Below, in pieces: positions 38,201-45,977 of a DNA stretch of 64,000 nt. Within the stretch, counting starts at the first letter, position 1, and the number at the start of each line of letters is the position of its first letter. A program made the translations under genes and the position numbers. The notes beneath the pieces are model-generated. The model made no database searches, was not told the origin of the DNA, and saw only the letters and a program-made list of their open reading frames with translations. Source of the DNA: Ruegeria_C sp041537925 (lineage in GTDB: Bacteria; Pseudomonadota; Alphaproteobacteria; Rhodobacterales; Rhodobacteraceae); NCBI RefSeq assembly GCF_041537925.1, contig NZ_JBGOSH010000013.1:1-64000 (forward strand). The letters run 5' to 3'.

Positions 38201-38537
38201 TTTCTTTGAAAAGCCGAAGAACTTCAGCTAAATCTTCCGGGTCGACACGCTGAGATATTTCAGTTGATCCAACCAAATCGATGAACATTACAGTAAGCTG
38301 CCGGCGCTCTGCCACGATCGCGGGGCCTAATGCAGTGTTGTGAGGTCGGTGCCTTCCCTCCACATCGGCTCGAACAGCTTTCATGAAACGCCGCCTTGGG
38401 CCTAGGGGAAGCCCAATTGTAATGAGATCGCCGTCAGTCAACTCGGTCAGGTCACCGAGTTCAATTTCGTGCTCAGCAAAGGCTCCAACATATTTGGATA
38501 AGTCATGTTTCTCTAGCCAGAGCGCAATATCAGACAT
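35217..38537 (-). CDS. SAM-cyclase-AAA-TPR multidomain signalling protein
   Basis: About 1106 residues. A SAM domain (IALWLEKHDLSKYVGAFAEH, about 3-60) is followed by a class III cyclase-like domain (about 75-250). Next is an AAA/STAND-type ATPase (Walker A GEPGIGKSRL, about 310-318; Walker B LLLFEDAHWID) and then many TPR-like helices. The cyclase metal Asp residues are kept (FIDLVGST, YYGDGIMVFFG). The adenine-selecting Lys is Ser in IASYYGDG and the partner Asp is Thr in GETPNLAARL, so ATP cyclisation is doubtful. The ATG at 38537 (MSDIALW) matches the family start; one further up (38591, MLVGCRRW) has a GGAG nearby and is the alternative. It is on the same strand as the kinase-like fusion, with an IS6 remnant between them. 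Confidence 0.82.
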   Translation of the reverse strand: MSDIALWLEKHDLSKYVGAFAEHEIELGDLTELTDGDLITIGLPLGPRRRFMKAVRADVEGRHRPHNTALGPAIVAERRQLTVMFIDLVGSTEISQRVDPEDLAEVLRLFKETCAASVAAFDGHIASYYGDGIMVFFGFPHAHEDDPERAIRAGLRIIKEIPDIRTHAKLNVRIGIATGLVVVGDLRGEKMFEDGTAMGETPNLAARLQAMADPGTLIVAPSTHQLAGRTFEYVLRGAFKLKGFAKEVEAWQVTGARETISRFMPLDDVLLNPLVGRAGEYETLYEKWNLAISGRGQVVLVSGEPGIGKSRLVEELRQKIPGVSHIQVRYQCSPYHYASAFYPAIRQFENAAGLRTDDANEVKLKKISTVLGDQSDHILKLAASLLSVPFEEQLGHLDLPPQQLMDQTLEMLLGIVASQAEKKPVLLLFEDAHWIDPTTKLLLDRIADRIRDLPVLVVMTFRPEFDPGWVLQSNLSKVVLKQLEFHQVKNIMDEVAKGQSISEEMYNVVAARSDGVPLYVEEVTKDLLESGALSEGKDAPSMGGASPASSVPSTLHDALMARLDRLSSAKEVAQIGAVIGPQFSYPLIAQVARSGDKALRAGLELLVDAGIVTVSEEENLETFSYRHALIRDTAYNSLLKSERRVLHARVAQTLKEKTTHIGDASPEILAHHYTVAGMSGEAIDYRYLAGKRAVQRSANIEANTQLSLAIEQLSELQHSIERDQKEIEVQVLRAGVLRSTAGIAAEETGTVYARIRELCEGVEETEHLFPVLNGLYSFHLVRAEYDLARNVAGQLLNLADSTSETQHQMVAHRAMGAVLFHIGELDPAYEHLSNALGFYNRKRDGHLAYIYGSDHAAITSCFLSMAIWMRGAPDKALEVQRQAVAAARKLEHAHSIAQSLTYLCMLHLLRREPEQVIEVADELEKLSSKHSFTFMSLTATLWRSWVEAYVSPEQETIRALREASGAWWTSGAGNYKPFFLTLIAELTLKTGDRDSALHLLADARRHQSLTNEGWAQAETDRVYALAIAESGFAEVEFRKALSTARRQQATMFELRTLVDYTKHCKKHGHVPVPIADLSSVLKTLTAGEHTVDVSDACDLLNETTVG

Positions 38538-38793
38538 TTGATCGTTTCGCTTGCCGTCGCACCAGAACCATCGTCTGCAACCCACCAGCATGCATCTCCG
38601 TTTTTTTGATTTTCGCTTTCAAAGCACCCATTAGTTTCTTGGGAAAACTTGATCTCTTTTCTCAATGAAATACACCACCATAATTTTGGTCAAGGACTTC
38701 ATCGTCTCTTAATGGCATGCGCCACTGAAAATTCTTCGGTGGCGGGCTGACATTAAATGCCTACATGGGCGCCGTAACCGTTTGTTGCAGACC

Positions 38794-39872
38794 GACCTTG
38801 TTGCACGGATCGGGCTTCAGGATTAGCTCTGTTGCTTTCCCTCCCGTGAGTTGCTGTGGATGCCATACAAATTCAATGATGCTCGTCGCAACAAGTTTCC
38901 CAAAGCATAGTACCGGGTCACGAACTGCTGTGAATACAACGAAAGTCTCCGGCAACGGGGTGACGTGAATATCTGGTTTTCTGAAGATGTAGTGGAGAAG
39001 TGGGCATCGCCACGCCGCAAGACACGCGGCGGTCAGTCCCGCTACTCCGATCTGGCGATCGAGATCTGTCTCACCCTGAGGGTCGTCTTTCGACTTCCAC
39101 TCCGACAAACTCAGGGTTTTGTGCGGTCGGTTGCCAGGCTGATGGGTGTGGACATCGTTGTGCCGGATTTCTCGACCTTGTCGCGACGTGGCAAGGGGTT
39201 AAAGATTGCCGAAAATCGGCGAGCTGCAAGTAAACCAATCACCCTCATTGTGGATAGCACGGGTCTGAAAGTGCATGGCGGCGACAACTGGCATGAAGAA
39301 AAGTACGGCGCCAGGAAGGCCCGCAAAACATGGCGCAAACTCCATATCGGGCTCGACCGGGAAACTGGTGATATTGTTGCCTCGAAGCTGACCACGGAAC
39401 ATGTAGGCGACGAAACAGCGCTGCCAGAATTGCACACTGACATTGATGCCGATGTGAGCCGGTTTCTTGCGGATGGTGCGTATGACGGTCAAGGGGTGGT
39501 CGACTGCCTGGAAAGCAGGTTCGGGTCTGGAATAGAGATCATTGTCCCTCCACCAAAGAACGCAGTGCGCGGCGAGAATGCACAACGCAATCGACACGTC
39601 GCTGCCATCGCTAAACATGGCAGAATGAACTGGCAAGCCGAGACGAGGTACAACCAGCGATCACAGGTTGAAGCCCAGATTAGCAGATGGAAACAAGTTA
39701 TCGGTGAGCGTCTGCAAGCGCGAGATTTTGGCCGTCAAATCGCCGAAGCGAAAGTAGCGGCAAAGGCGCTCAACCGCATGACAGGCCTCGGTCGTGCGAT
39801 GTATGAGCGCGTCATCTGAAGTGATGGAGTAAGGGGTAAACTCGCCTAAGTCATGATCCATGCAACACAGCC
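38794..39872 (+). mobile_element. IS5-family insertion sequence, copy A (1079 bp)
   Basis: Ends GACCTTGTTGCACGGATC (38794-38811) and GATCCATGCAACACAGCC (39855-39872) bound exactly 1079 bp, the same length as copies B and C. The transposase has one nonsense codon. No target duplication is evident. Confidence 0.87.
38860..39819 (+). pseudogene. IS5-family transposase with one nonsense codon
   Basis: A full-length frame from MPYKFNDARRNKFPKA to GRAMYERVI. TAG at 38908-38910 replaces the Lys codon of KAKYRV, 17 codons in. Downstream the DDE domain is intact: LIVDSTGLKVHGGDNWHEE, LADGAYDGQGVVDC, and NRHVAAIAKHGRMNWQAETR with the terminal basic/Glu part RSQVEAQISRWKQVIG. Reinitiation at 38965 would give a shortened protein. 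Confidence 0.85.
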
Positions 39873-39991
39873 ACGTTCAATCATAGTGACCTCCGTTTAA
39901 GAAGGTCCCAGCGTTCAGGACTTTTGGGAAAGCGCGTCTCTCAGTGGAGACGTGGCGACGCCATCGCCATATTACTCCTTGTTTTCGCCAA

Positions 39992-40015
39992 AAACTCCGG
40001 CCGAAGCCGGAGTTT
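39992..40015 (-). terminator. Rho-independent terminator with a UUCG tetraloop
   Basis: AAACTCCGGC and GCCGGAGTTT pair as a 10-bp stem. On the minus strand the loop is TTCG closed by C-G, the very stable tetraloop, and five T residues follow. It lies 17 bp after the Amt-like stop and ends the 45.5-40.0 kb operon. The other strand has TTTCTATTTT after the stem, so it may act both ways and insulate against IS5 copy A. Confidence 0.88.
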
Positions 40016-40031
40016 CTATTTTAGAAAACGG

Positions 40032-41468
40032 TCATGATATTGTCTCTTTTACGCGACCTACGATCTCATTCTGGGACTGTGGTTTGGAAGGATTAAGATT
40101 TGGCACGACATCACTTGTCACACCCCATTTGACCAAATCCACCCCGTCAACCTGATCCTCTTCAGATACGCGAAGCCCAGTCGTAGCTTTCAGTATTGGC
40201 GTCAGCACCAATGCCGTAACGATCCCCAGCCCGAGGGAAATAACCACACCCAGAGCCTGCATACCCAAAGAAACTTGGGCGTTCTGGAAAGCATAGTCTC
40301 CTTCCAAGCCGATAAATCCACCTTGGTGAGTACCGGAGTGAAGAACACCAATCATCAGCAGGCCGTATGAGCCACACCCTGCCATCAAGGGGATCAGTTT
40401 GTGCTCGTCGATTTTCATCTTCAAAGTCGCTTCGTAAATGAAGTAGGCGACGAAAGGTGCTCCTGCACAGACAAGAAACATCTGCCAAGGGACGTAGATG
40501 TCAAAGCCGCTGGCACCGGCAATGTGCCCCGCAAACGGGCCAAGCAGCAAGTAGGCGTACTTCCTTGTTTTGTAAGCAATCAGCGCTCCCGAGAGCGTAC
40601 CGCCTGCCCAAGCTGCACCAAAGTTGTTCAGCGCAATTCCGACGGACGTATCTGCCATTGTAATGCTTACACCAAGAGCACCGGGATCGAAGAAGAACAT
40701 GCAAGCGATAATAACCAGTGGCATCCCTGCGAAGACCATTACAACACACGTGGTAGCAAGCCCCAGATTTGGAACAACATACGATGGTACCTTTGGGTGC
40801 TCAGAGAACATACCCGGGCGATGACCCAGTGCCTTGGCAAACACAATCGCCATCCCGCCAGGGAACAAATAGACGAAACCGGCACCGAAATAATCGTGAT
40901 ATCCGGCATTGGTCAACCAACCGACAGAACCCCATGTCCACTGGCTCAAAATCGCCGAAACGATCGTCGAGACCACGCACGTTACATAAAAGGCTGAAGC
41001 CTTCATGCGCTCGCCAACCGCCAGATGCAGAAGAAGGTTTATCAGACCGGTGAATGCAGCCAGGAAGAAAACGAAGATCTGAAAGGTATTCAGACCGGGA
41101 AAAATCGCCGGGTCAATATGCTGAGCCAGCGAATTCATCATGTCGCCGCCAATCCACCAGGCATTGATGGCATCCCAGAATGCCACGTCTGCGGGATAGT
41201 CCGGTCCTTGATACATGATGTAGTACTGGGACACCCAGATGGCGAAGCCGATCACATAGTAGACCGCAAAGCTCAAGAAAAAGCCAACCAGCTTCTCTAT
41301 GGTTGCATTGAAGTTGTTGCCGCGACGGATGCCTCCTGCATCACCCAGGATGAGTCCCGCAATGATCAATAGTCCACCTGCGCAGCCTGACGCATAAATG
41401 ATGTTCTGCAACAGCTGTCCGTTGCTGACTTGATCCGTGAATATTTGGGTCGCTTGCTCTCCAGCCAT
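40032..41468 (-). CDS. Amt/Mep/Rh-family transporter lacking the twin histidines
   Basis: A 478-residue protein with about eleven hydrophobic segments. The Amt family is recognised from FTGLINLLLHLAVGERMKAS, WTWGSVGWL and the C-terminal GLRVSEEDQVDGVD, which matches the conserved Amt tail. By eye alignment to E. coli AmtB the pore histidines are missing: the first (VVHINA) falls on FVYLFPGG (His to Tyr), and the second (VFGVHGV) falls on IPLMAGC (His to Ala). The Asp before the first position is kept (HDYFGAG). Twin-His loss argues against ordinary ammonium conduction. It is the last gene before the terminator, 214 bp after the hydroxylase large subunit and on the same strand, so it may import the hydroxylase substrate or handle released ammonium (inference). 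Confidence 0.8.
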   Translation of the reverse strand: MAGEQATQIFTDQVSNGQLLQNIIYASGCAGGLLIIAGLILGDAGGIRRGNNFNATIEKLVGFFLSFAVYYVIGFAIWVSQYYIMYQGPDYPADVAFWDAINAWWIGGDMMNSLAQHIDPAIFPGLNTFQIFVFFLAAFTGLINLLLHLAVGERMKASAFYVTCVVSTIVSAILSQWTWGSVGWLTNAGYHDYFGAGFVYLFPGGMAIVFAKALGHRPGMFSEHPKVPSYVVPNLGLATTCVVMVFAGMPLVIIACMFFFDPGALGVSITMADTSVGIALNNFGAAWAGGTLSGALIAYKTRKYAYLLLGPFAGHIAGASGFDIYVPWQMFLVCAGAPFVAYFIYEATLKMKIDEHKLIPLMAGCGSYGLLMIGVLHSGTHQGGFIGLEGDYAFQNAQVSLGMQALGVVISLGLGIVTALVLTPILKATTGLRVSEEDQVDGVDLVKWGVTSDVVPNLNPSKPQSQNEIVGRVKETIS

Positions 41469-41682
41469 TCTTAATCTCCCTTCCCGAAGTCGCTAGTTTC
41501 TTGTTTCATTTGCAGAATGTCGCTCCTCGTCACAAATCTCCCAATTGGCTCGACCCGGAAGCAATCCGAACGAGACACCCGCATCTGTGAACCGTCTTCT
41601 TGTGGCAACTGCAGCTTGCCCTGGAAAAGGCTTTGGCAACGACTTGGAAACTTTCTAAGTCAAGCCGTCGCCAACCCGTCTG

Positions 41683-44049
41683 CTAGGCCGCTTGCTCTTT
41701 GGCCTTCAGTGCCCGTACTACTGCTTCAGGGGTCATTGGAACATCGACCCAGACGCCGATTGCGTTGTAAACCGCCTGGCAGATCGCAGGTGCTGCTGCC
41801 GCCGCCGGCGATTCACCAGCGCCACGCGCACCGAATGGGCCGACTGGGTCTTCACTTTCGACGAAGAACACTTCTGCATCTGGCGGGAAGTCGCCGGTAC
41901 GCAACAGTTTGTAATCAAGCAAGCCATCGTTCAGCACCCGGCCGTTTTCCGGATCAAATTCAATGCCTTCGTAAAGTGCAAAGCCTGCTCCGCAGATAGC
42001 GCCGCCAATGACTTGGTTCTTTAGGACTTTTGGATTCATCACTGTACCGCTGTCTTGGCCAGCCAGGTAATCTACAATCTGGACCACCCCTGTTTCGACG
42101 TCCACCTCCACTTCGCAGAACTGCGCCGCCCACTGTCTGGCAAATGCGATAGTCGGCGGCATCGCCGTGTCCGGGCGTCCGGTAATGACAGTGGTTTGGG
42201 CTAGGCTGTCAGAGCACAATTCGTTCATCATCTCTTCCAAAGCGACCCGTCGATTATCCTCGGGACGGTGTTTCAGGCAGATCATTGCGTCATCGATGGT
42301 CAGTTCTTCGGGGTCGATGTTGTCAAAGAACTCGCGAGACGCGATCTTGAGCACCTGGCGCTTCGCATCCTTGGCAGCTTCGCGCGTCGCCCAGCCGACC
42401 CTGAACATGGTGGTCGATGCTGACGACCCGGATGCGAACGGCACAGCAGACGTATCACCAGTCTCGATATTGACCATGTCCATCGGCACACCGAATTCCT
42501 CGGCTGCCACTTGGCTGAGCGTGGTTTCGCTGCCTTGACCCTGCCTCCCGCAGGCGGAGAAGACGTTGATCGAGCCGTCCAGGTTCACCCTGACGACAGA
42601 GCTGACGTTGCCACCGAATTCAACGCCGCAGCAATGTGCACCGGTTCCGACGCCGACACCGCGTCGCTTGCTTCCTTCGACTGAAGATGGTTTGCCCCAG
42701 CCTTTGAAGCGTTCTTTCCAGCGGAACTTTTCGGCACCCTGGCGCAACAGAGCCTCTGTATCTCCTGATGAAAGATGAAACATTTCCGGCCAGCCCTCTT
42801 TCTGGGCATCTGTCAGCCCGTCGACATACTCCGTCAACGTGCCTTTCAGGTGTTGTCGCGGCTCTTGCATACGCAATGATTGGCCCGCCTTTATCTGGTT
42901 CTTGATCCGGAATTCTACAGGATCATGGTCAATCGCGATGGCGGCCATGTCTGCTGCGCGCTCTACCGCCAGCCCCATCGTGATGTCGCCAACTGCGCGC
43001 ATGCAGCCCGATGTGACCAGATTGGTGCTGACGCCGCGAACGCCGTAACGTCCGTTCTTTGCGCCGCCCCACAAGTCACAGCAGAAGAAATACACATCTG
43101 TCTTGAAACCATAAGCGCCGTTGTCCATCAGGTGGTTGAAATGCGCTAACGTCAGTGTGCCGTCTTTCTTGACACCCATGCGTCCTTTGGTGATCTCAAC
43201 GTGGCGCCGCTTGACCGCGGCCATGCATTCTTCGCTGGTCAATTCGATCTTGACCGGGCGACGGATTTTCCGCGCCAGCAACGCAGTTACCATCATGAAG
43301 TTGTTGGACCACCACAAACCGAAGGATGCGCCGGATGGCAGAGCCACCACACGCACGTTCGCCATCGGGATTCCAAACGCCTGGTGAATACCTTGCTGTA
43401 GTTCTGAAGGAGTCTGAGACGAGGTCCACATGCTGACCTTGTCACCTTCCCAGTCGCAAATGCATGCATTGCGACCAATACCCGCGTAGTTTTGCGCTTT
43501 GAAGCGCATCTCGATTTCAACGACTTCGTCGGCCTCTTCGGTTCCACCATCCAGGTCTCCCCAGATAACTGAATATTCGTCGCGCACGTTTCCTTCTTCA
43601 CGCACTTGCGGCGCGTCGTCGAGCAGTGCCTTTTCAACGTCGAGGACCACGGGAAGTTTTTCGTATTCGACCTCGATCAGGTCAAGGGCCTGATCCGCGA
43701 TTTCCTCAGTCACTGCCGCGATCGCGCCAATGTCATCGCCAACAAAACGCGCAGTTCCATCCAGGATTTTGCCACGGTAATTGTCCCAAACCCCCATCCA
43801 GTTCAGATCAGGCGCGTCTTCATGCGTCACCACACCAAGAACACCAGGGAGTTTCAGCGCCTTGGAGGCATCAATCTTGATGACTCGCGCATGCGGTTCC
43901 GTGGATCGGATGATTTTGCCGTGGACCATCCTTGGTAGCTCGTAATCGACACCGAATTTCAATTCGCCGGTGACCTTGTCCTTGGCGTCCAGAACGGGAA
44001 TACCTTTTCCCGCGATTTTGAATTTCTTCGGCACGTGTCGTTGGCCCAT
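41683..44049 (-). CDS. Molybdenum hydroxylase large subunit (xanthine dehydrogenase/CO dehydrogenase family)
   Basis: A 788-residue Moco-binding catalytic subunit. It has the N-terminal a/b hammerhead domain (GKGIPVLDAKDKVTGELKFG ... GVVTHEDAPD), then Moco-binding domains with TSSQTPSELQQGIHQAFGIP, LPSGASFGLWWSNN at the usual GGxFG site, VFSACGRQGQGSETTLSQVA, and the catalytic glutamate in GARGAGESP (about residue 746). The GGxFG motif is unusual (GASFGLWW). Start is the ATG at 44049 with GGAGG 6 nt upstream. With the Fe-S and FAD subunits it should oxidise and hydroxylate an N-heterocycle or aldehyde; residues at the active site cannot be assigned to xanthine without a model. Oxidation happens in the cytoplasm. 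The XdhC assembly factor in the opposite operon is truncated. Confidence 0.87.
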   Translation of the reverse strand: MGQRHVPKKFKIAGKGIPVLDAKDKVTGELKFGVDYELPRMVHGKIIRSTEPHARVIKIDASKALKLPGVLGVVTHEDAPDLNWMGVWDNYRGKILDGTARFVGDDIGAIAAVTEEIADQALDLIEVEYEKLPVVLDVEKALLDDAPQVREEGNVRDEYSVIWGDLDGGTEEADEVVEIEMRFKAQNYAGIGRNACICDWEGDKVSMWTSSQTPSELQQGIHQAFGIPMANVRVVALPSGASFGLWWSNNFMMVTALLARKIRRPVKIELTSEECMAAVKRRHVEITKGRMGVKKDGTLTLAHFNHLMDNGAYGFKTDVYFFCCDLWGGAKNGRYGVRGVSTNLVTSGCMRAVGDITMGLAVERAADMAAIAIDHDPVEFRIKNQIKAGQSLRMQEPRQHLKGTLTEYVDGLTDAQKEGWPEMFHLSSGDTEALLRQGAEKFRWKERFKGWGKPSSVEGSKRRGVGVGTGAHCCGVEFGGNVSSVVRVNLDGSINVFSACGRQGQGSETTLSQVAAEEFGVPMDMVNIETGDTSAVPFASGSSASTTMFRVGWATREAAKDAKRQVLKIASREFFDNIDPEELTIDDAMICLKHRPEDNRRVALEEMMNELCSDSLAQTTVITGRPDTAMPPTIAFARQWAAQFCEVEVDVETGVVQIVDYLAGQDSGTVMNPKVLKNQVIGGAICGAGFALYEGIEFDPENGRVLNDGLLDYKLLRTGDFPPDAEVFFVESEDPVGPFGARGAGESPAAAAAPAICQAVYNAIGVWVDVPMTPEAVVRALKAKEQAA

Positions 44050-44110
44050 GCTATCCTCCAATGTCGACTCCGGACTATCCGGGTAGGCTGGTATTCTGAT
44101 GCCCCACGGT

Positions 44111-44587
44111 TTAGGTTTTCTTCAGGTTTTTAATCTTCTCAGCTGCGTTCATCACAGCGCTCACGATGTAAGGATGAGCGCCGCAGCGGCAGATGTTGCC
44201 GCTCATGGCAACAGCAGCCTCTTCCTTGGCCGGGCTTGGATTTTCCTCCAGGAATTTCTTCGCCGCCAGAATGAAACCTGGCGTACAGAACCCACACTGA
44301 AAGCCTTGCTCTTCGATAAAGGCTTCCTGAACCGGGTCGAGATGATCGCGTGTACCGATCCCTTCGATCGTTGTAATCTCGCGGTCCACTGCCTGGCTAC
44401 CGAGCACCAGGCAGGAGGTGACAGGTTCGCCATCCATGATGACCGTGCATGAGCCGCATTCGCCCTCGCCGCACGAAACCTTGACGCCCAGCAGGTTTAG
44501 ATCGTCACGCAGAACATCTGACAGCGATTTGTGTGGCTTAATCTCAACAGGATATGACTTGCCATTAACTTTCAGAATCTGGGTCAT
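44111..44587 (-). CDS. Molybdenum hydroxylase [2Fe-2S] subunit
   Basis: A 158-residue electron-transfer subunit. The plant-ferredoxin-type cluster ligands are Cys39, Cys44, Cys47 and Cys59 (VSCGEGECGSC ... TSC). The second cluster uses Cys98, Cys101, Cys133 and Cys135 (FQCGFC, NICRCG). It is CoxS/XdhA-like in length. The start at 44587 (MTQILKVNGK) overlaps the last four bases of the FAD-subunit gene (ATGA), which fixes it over a longer upstream frame and implies coupled translation. Confidence 0.9.
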   Translation of the reverse strand: MTQILKVNGKSYPVEIKPHKSLSDVLRDDLNLLGVKVSCGEGECGSCTVIMDGEPVTSCLVLGSQAVDREITTIEGIGTRDHLDPVQEAFIEEQGFQCGFCTPGFILAAKKFLEENPSPAKEEAAVAMSGNICRCGAHPYIVSAVMNAAEKIKNLKKT

Positions 44588-45465
44588 GACATGCCTTTCA
44601 GGTTTTCGACGCATTTCTTGACTCCGCGGGCCGTCAACACAGCCGTCATGTCTGTGCGGTATTCTTTGCTGGCACGGATGTCTGTGATGGCACTGGCGGC
44701 TTCCGCCGACTGAGAACCTGCTGTTTCGGCTAGGCCGTTGGCGGCCTCTTCGAGACTGGCGCCAACCAGAACACCTTCAGCTCCGCTTACCCGGATCACG
44801 TTGGGTGCAACCGCGCCTAATGCCACGCCAGCTTTCGCGATCGTCCCATCATCGTTTAGGCGAAGGCACACGGCCGAGCTAACCAAGGCGATGTCTACAA
44901 CCGTCCTGGCCACTCTATTGTAGGAGGCTGCCAGCCGGTCACTGATTTTCGGAACGACAATCTCGCGCAGCAGTTCGCCTTCGCCAAGATCGGTCTTGTT
45001 GACACCCTTGTGGAAATGCTCAAGCGGCAACGTGCGTTCACCATTTGGACCCTGAATCACCGCCATGGCTCCAAGTGCCGTAAGTGGCGGCGACAGGTCC
45101 GCCGAAGGCGAAGCATGGCACATATTGCCGCCCATAGTTGCGATCGTGCGAGTTTGTTTGGTGCACATCAATCGGGTTGTTTCACCCAGTGCATCGGTCG
45201 CTGAGTTCATTCCCGATGCACGATCCAGATCGTCTAGCGTGGCCATGGATCCGATACGCAGGCCGCCATCCGTTTCATCGATGAAGCGCAACTCGCCTAC
45301 ATGGCTCAGATCAATGCAATAGTCGAGGTCCAGCTTCTTGCGCTTGAACAACAACATCAGGTCGGTTCCCCCAGCCCAGTACCGTGCGCGATCTTTGTGT
45401 TCGGCCTTCATTTCGATGGCCTCGGCAACGCTACTCGGTCGAAGATATTTGAAAGTGCGTGTCAA
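44584..45465 (-). CDS. Molybdenum hydroxylase FAD subunit (CoxM-like)
   Basis: A 293-residue flavin subunit. The PCMH-type FAD domain shows FKYLRPSSVAEAIEM, the pyrophosphate loop YWAGGTDLMLLFKRKK, and TIATMGGNMCHASPSADLSP, the second FAD-binding loop; CO_deh_flav_C follows. The start is TTG at 45463-45465, with AGGAG 7 nt upstream (45473-45477); upstream in-frame codons read through that site. First of the three hydroxylase genes (FAD, Fe-S, Mo), an order shared with CO-dehydrogenase-type enzymes. Confidence 0.87.
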   Translation of the reverse strand: MTRTFKYLRPSSVAEAIEMKAEHKDRARYWAGGTDLMLLFKRKKLDLDYCIDLSHVGELRFIDETDGGLRIGSMATLDDLDRASGMNSATDALGETTRLMCTKQTRTIATMGGNMCHASPSADLSPPLTALGAMAVIQGPNGERTLPLEHFHKGVNKTDLGEGELLREIVVPKISDRLAASYNRVARTVVDIALVSSAVCLRLNDDGTIAKAGVALGAVAPNVIRVSGAEGVLVGASLEEAANGLAETAGSQSAEAASAITDIRASKEYRTDMTAVLTARGVKKCVENLKGMS

Positions 45466-45582
45466 CGCTGTTCTCCTACCAATTTTTGCAGACAGCGGCA
45501 CGACGCCGCCATTCTCCAATGCAAATTCCTGCGCGCGGCGCCTAGACGGGGAGGAACGTCACACCGCGCGCACAGCGCTTGG

Positions 45583-45741
45583 TTAGTTTGCGGATTTTAC
45601 CGCGTTCCAAGCATTCGTGTATGCTCCAGACTCGGGCTCAGGTTCTCCCAAAATATAGCTGCTGGAGGTATGCCGGATCATCCTGATGTGCGGTTGCAAG
45701 AGCAGCGTCCCGAGCAACTTGGCGACAAACGATATCTTCAT
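45583..45741 (-). CDS. 52-aa ORF with a strong ribosome site upstream of the hydroxylase operon
   Basis: MKISFVAKLLGTLLLQPHI, followed by a polar, acidic stretch (LGEPEPESGAYTNAWNAVKS). AAGGAG (45749-45754) lies 7 nt before the ATG, one of the best sites in the window. No family is recognised. It could be a leader peptide, a small subunit, or the 5' end of a broken gene; it precedes the FAD-subunit TTG by 117 bp. Confidence 0.45.
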   Translation of the reverse strand: MKISFVAKLLGTLLLQPHIRMIRHTSSSYILGEPEPESGAYTNAWNAVKSAN

Positions 45742-45833
45742 TGTACTTCTCCTTGCCAGCCTTCTTCTTTTGCTTTGCCACACAGTAAGCGCTAGCTGGT
45801 ACATTTTCAAAATTTATTAAGCAAATGCATTGA

Positions 45834-45857
45834 TAAGGAATATAAATGTATTCCTTA
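45834..45857. promoter_or_regulatory. Long inverted repeat upstream of the hydroxylase operon
   Basis: TAAGGAATA (45834-45842) and TATTCCTTA (45849-45857) pair perfectly around TAAATG. Nine-base arms 93 bp before the 52-aa ORF and just past the lysR stop look like an operator for a dimeric regulator. LysR, GlxA-type or LacI proteins encoded nearby are candidates. Confidence 0.65.
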
Positions 45858-45977
45858 AAAATCGGCTCCAAAGAGGAAGTTCGGCGTTTTTAGCAAGAGG
45901 CCGTCACTGCAAAGGAATCTCAGAGAGAATTCAGCCAGTTGCAAAGAGGCACCATGTGTGAAGGGCAGAGATTCAAC

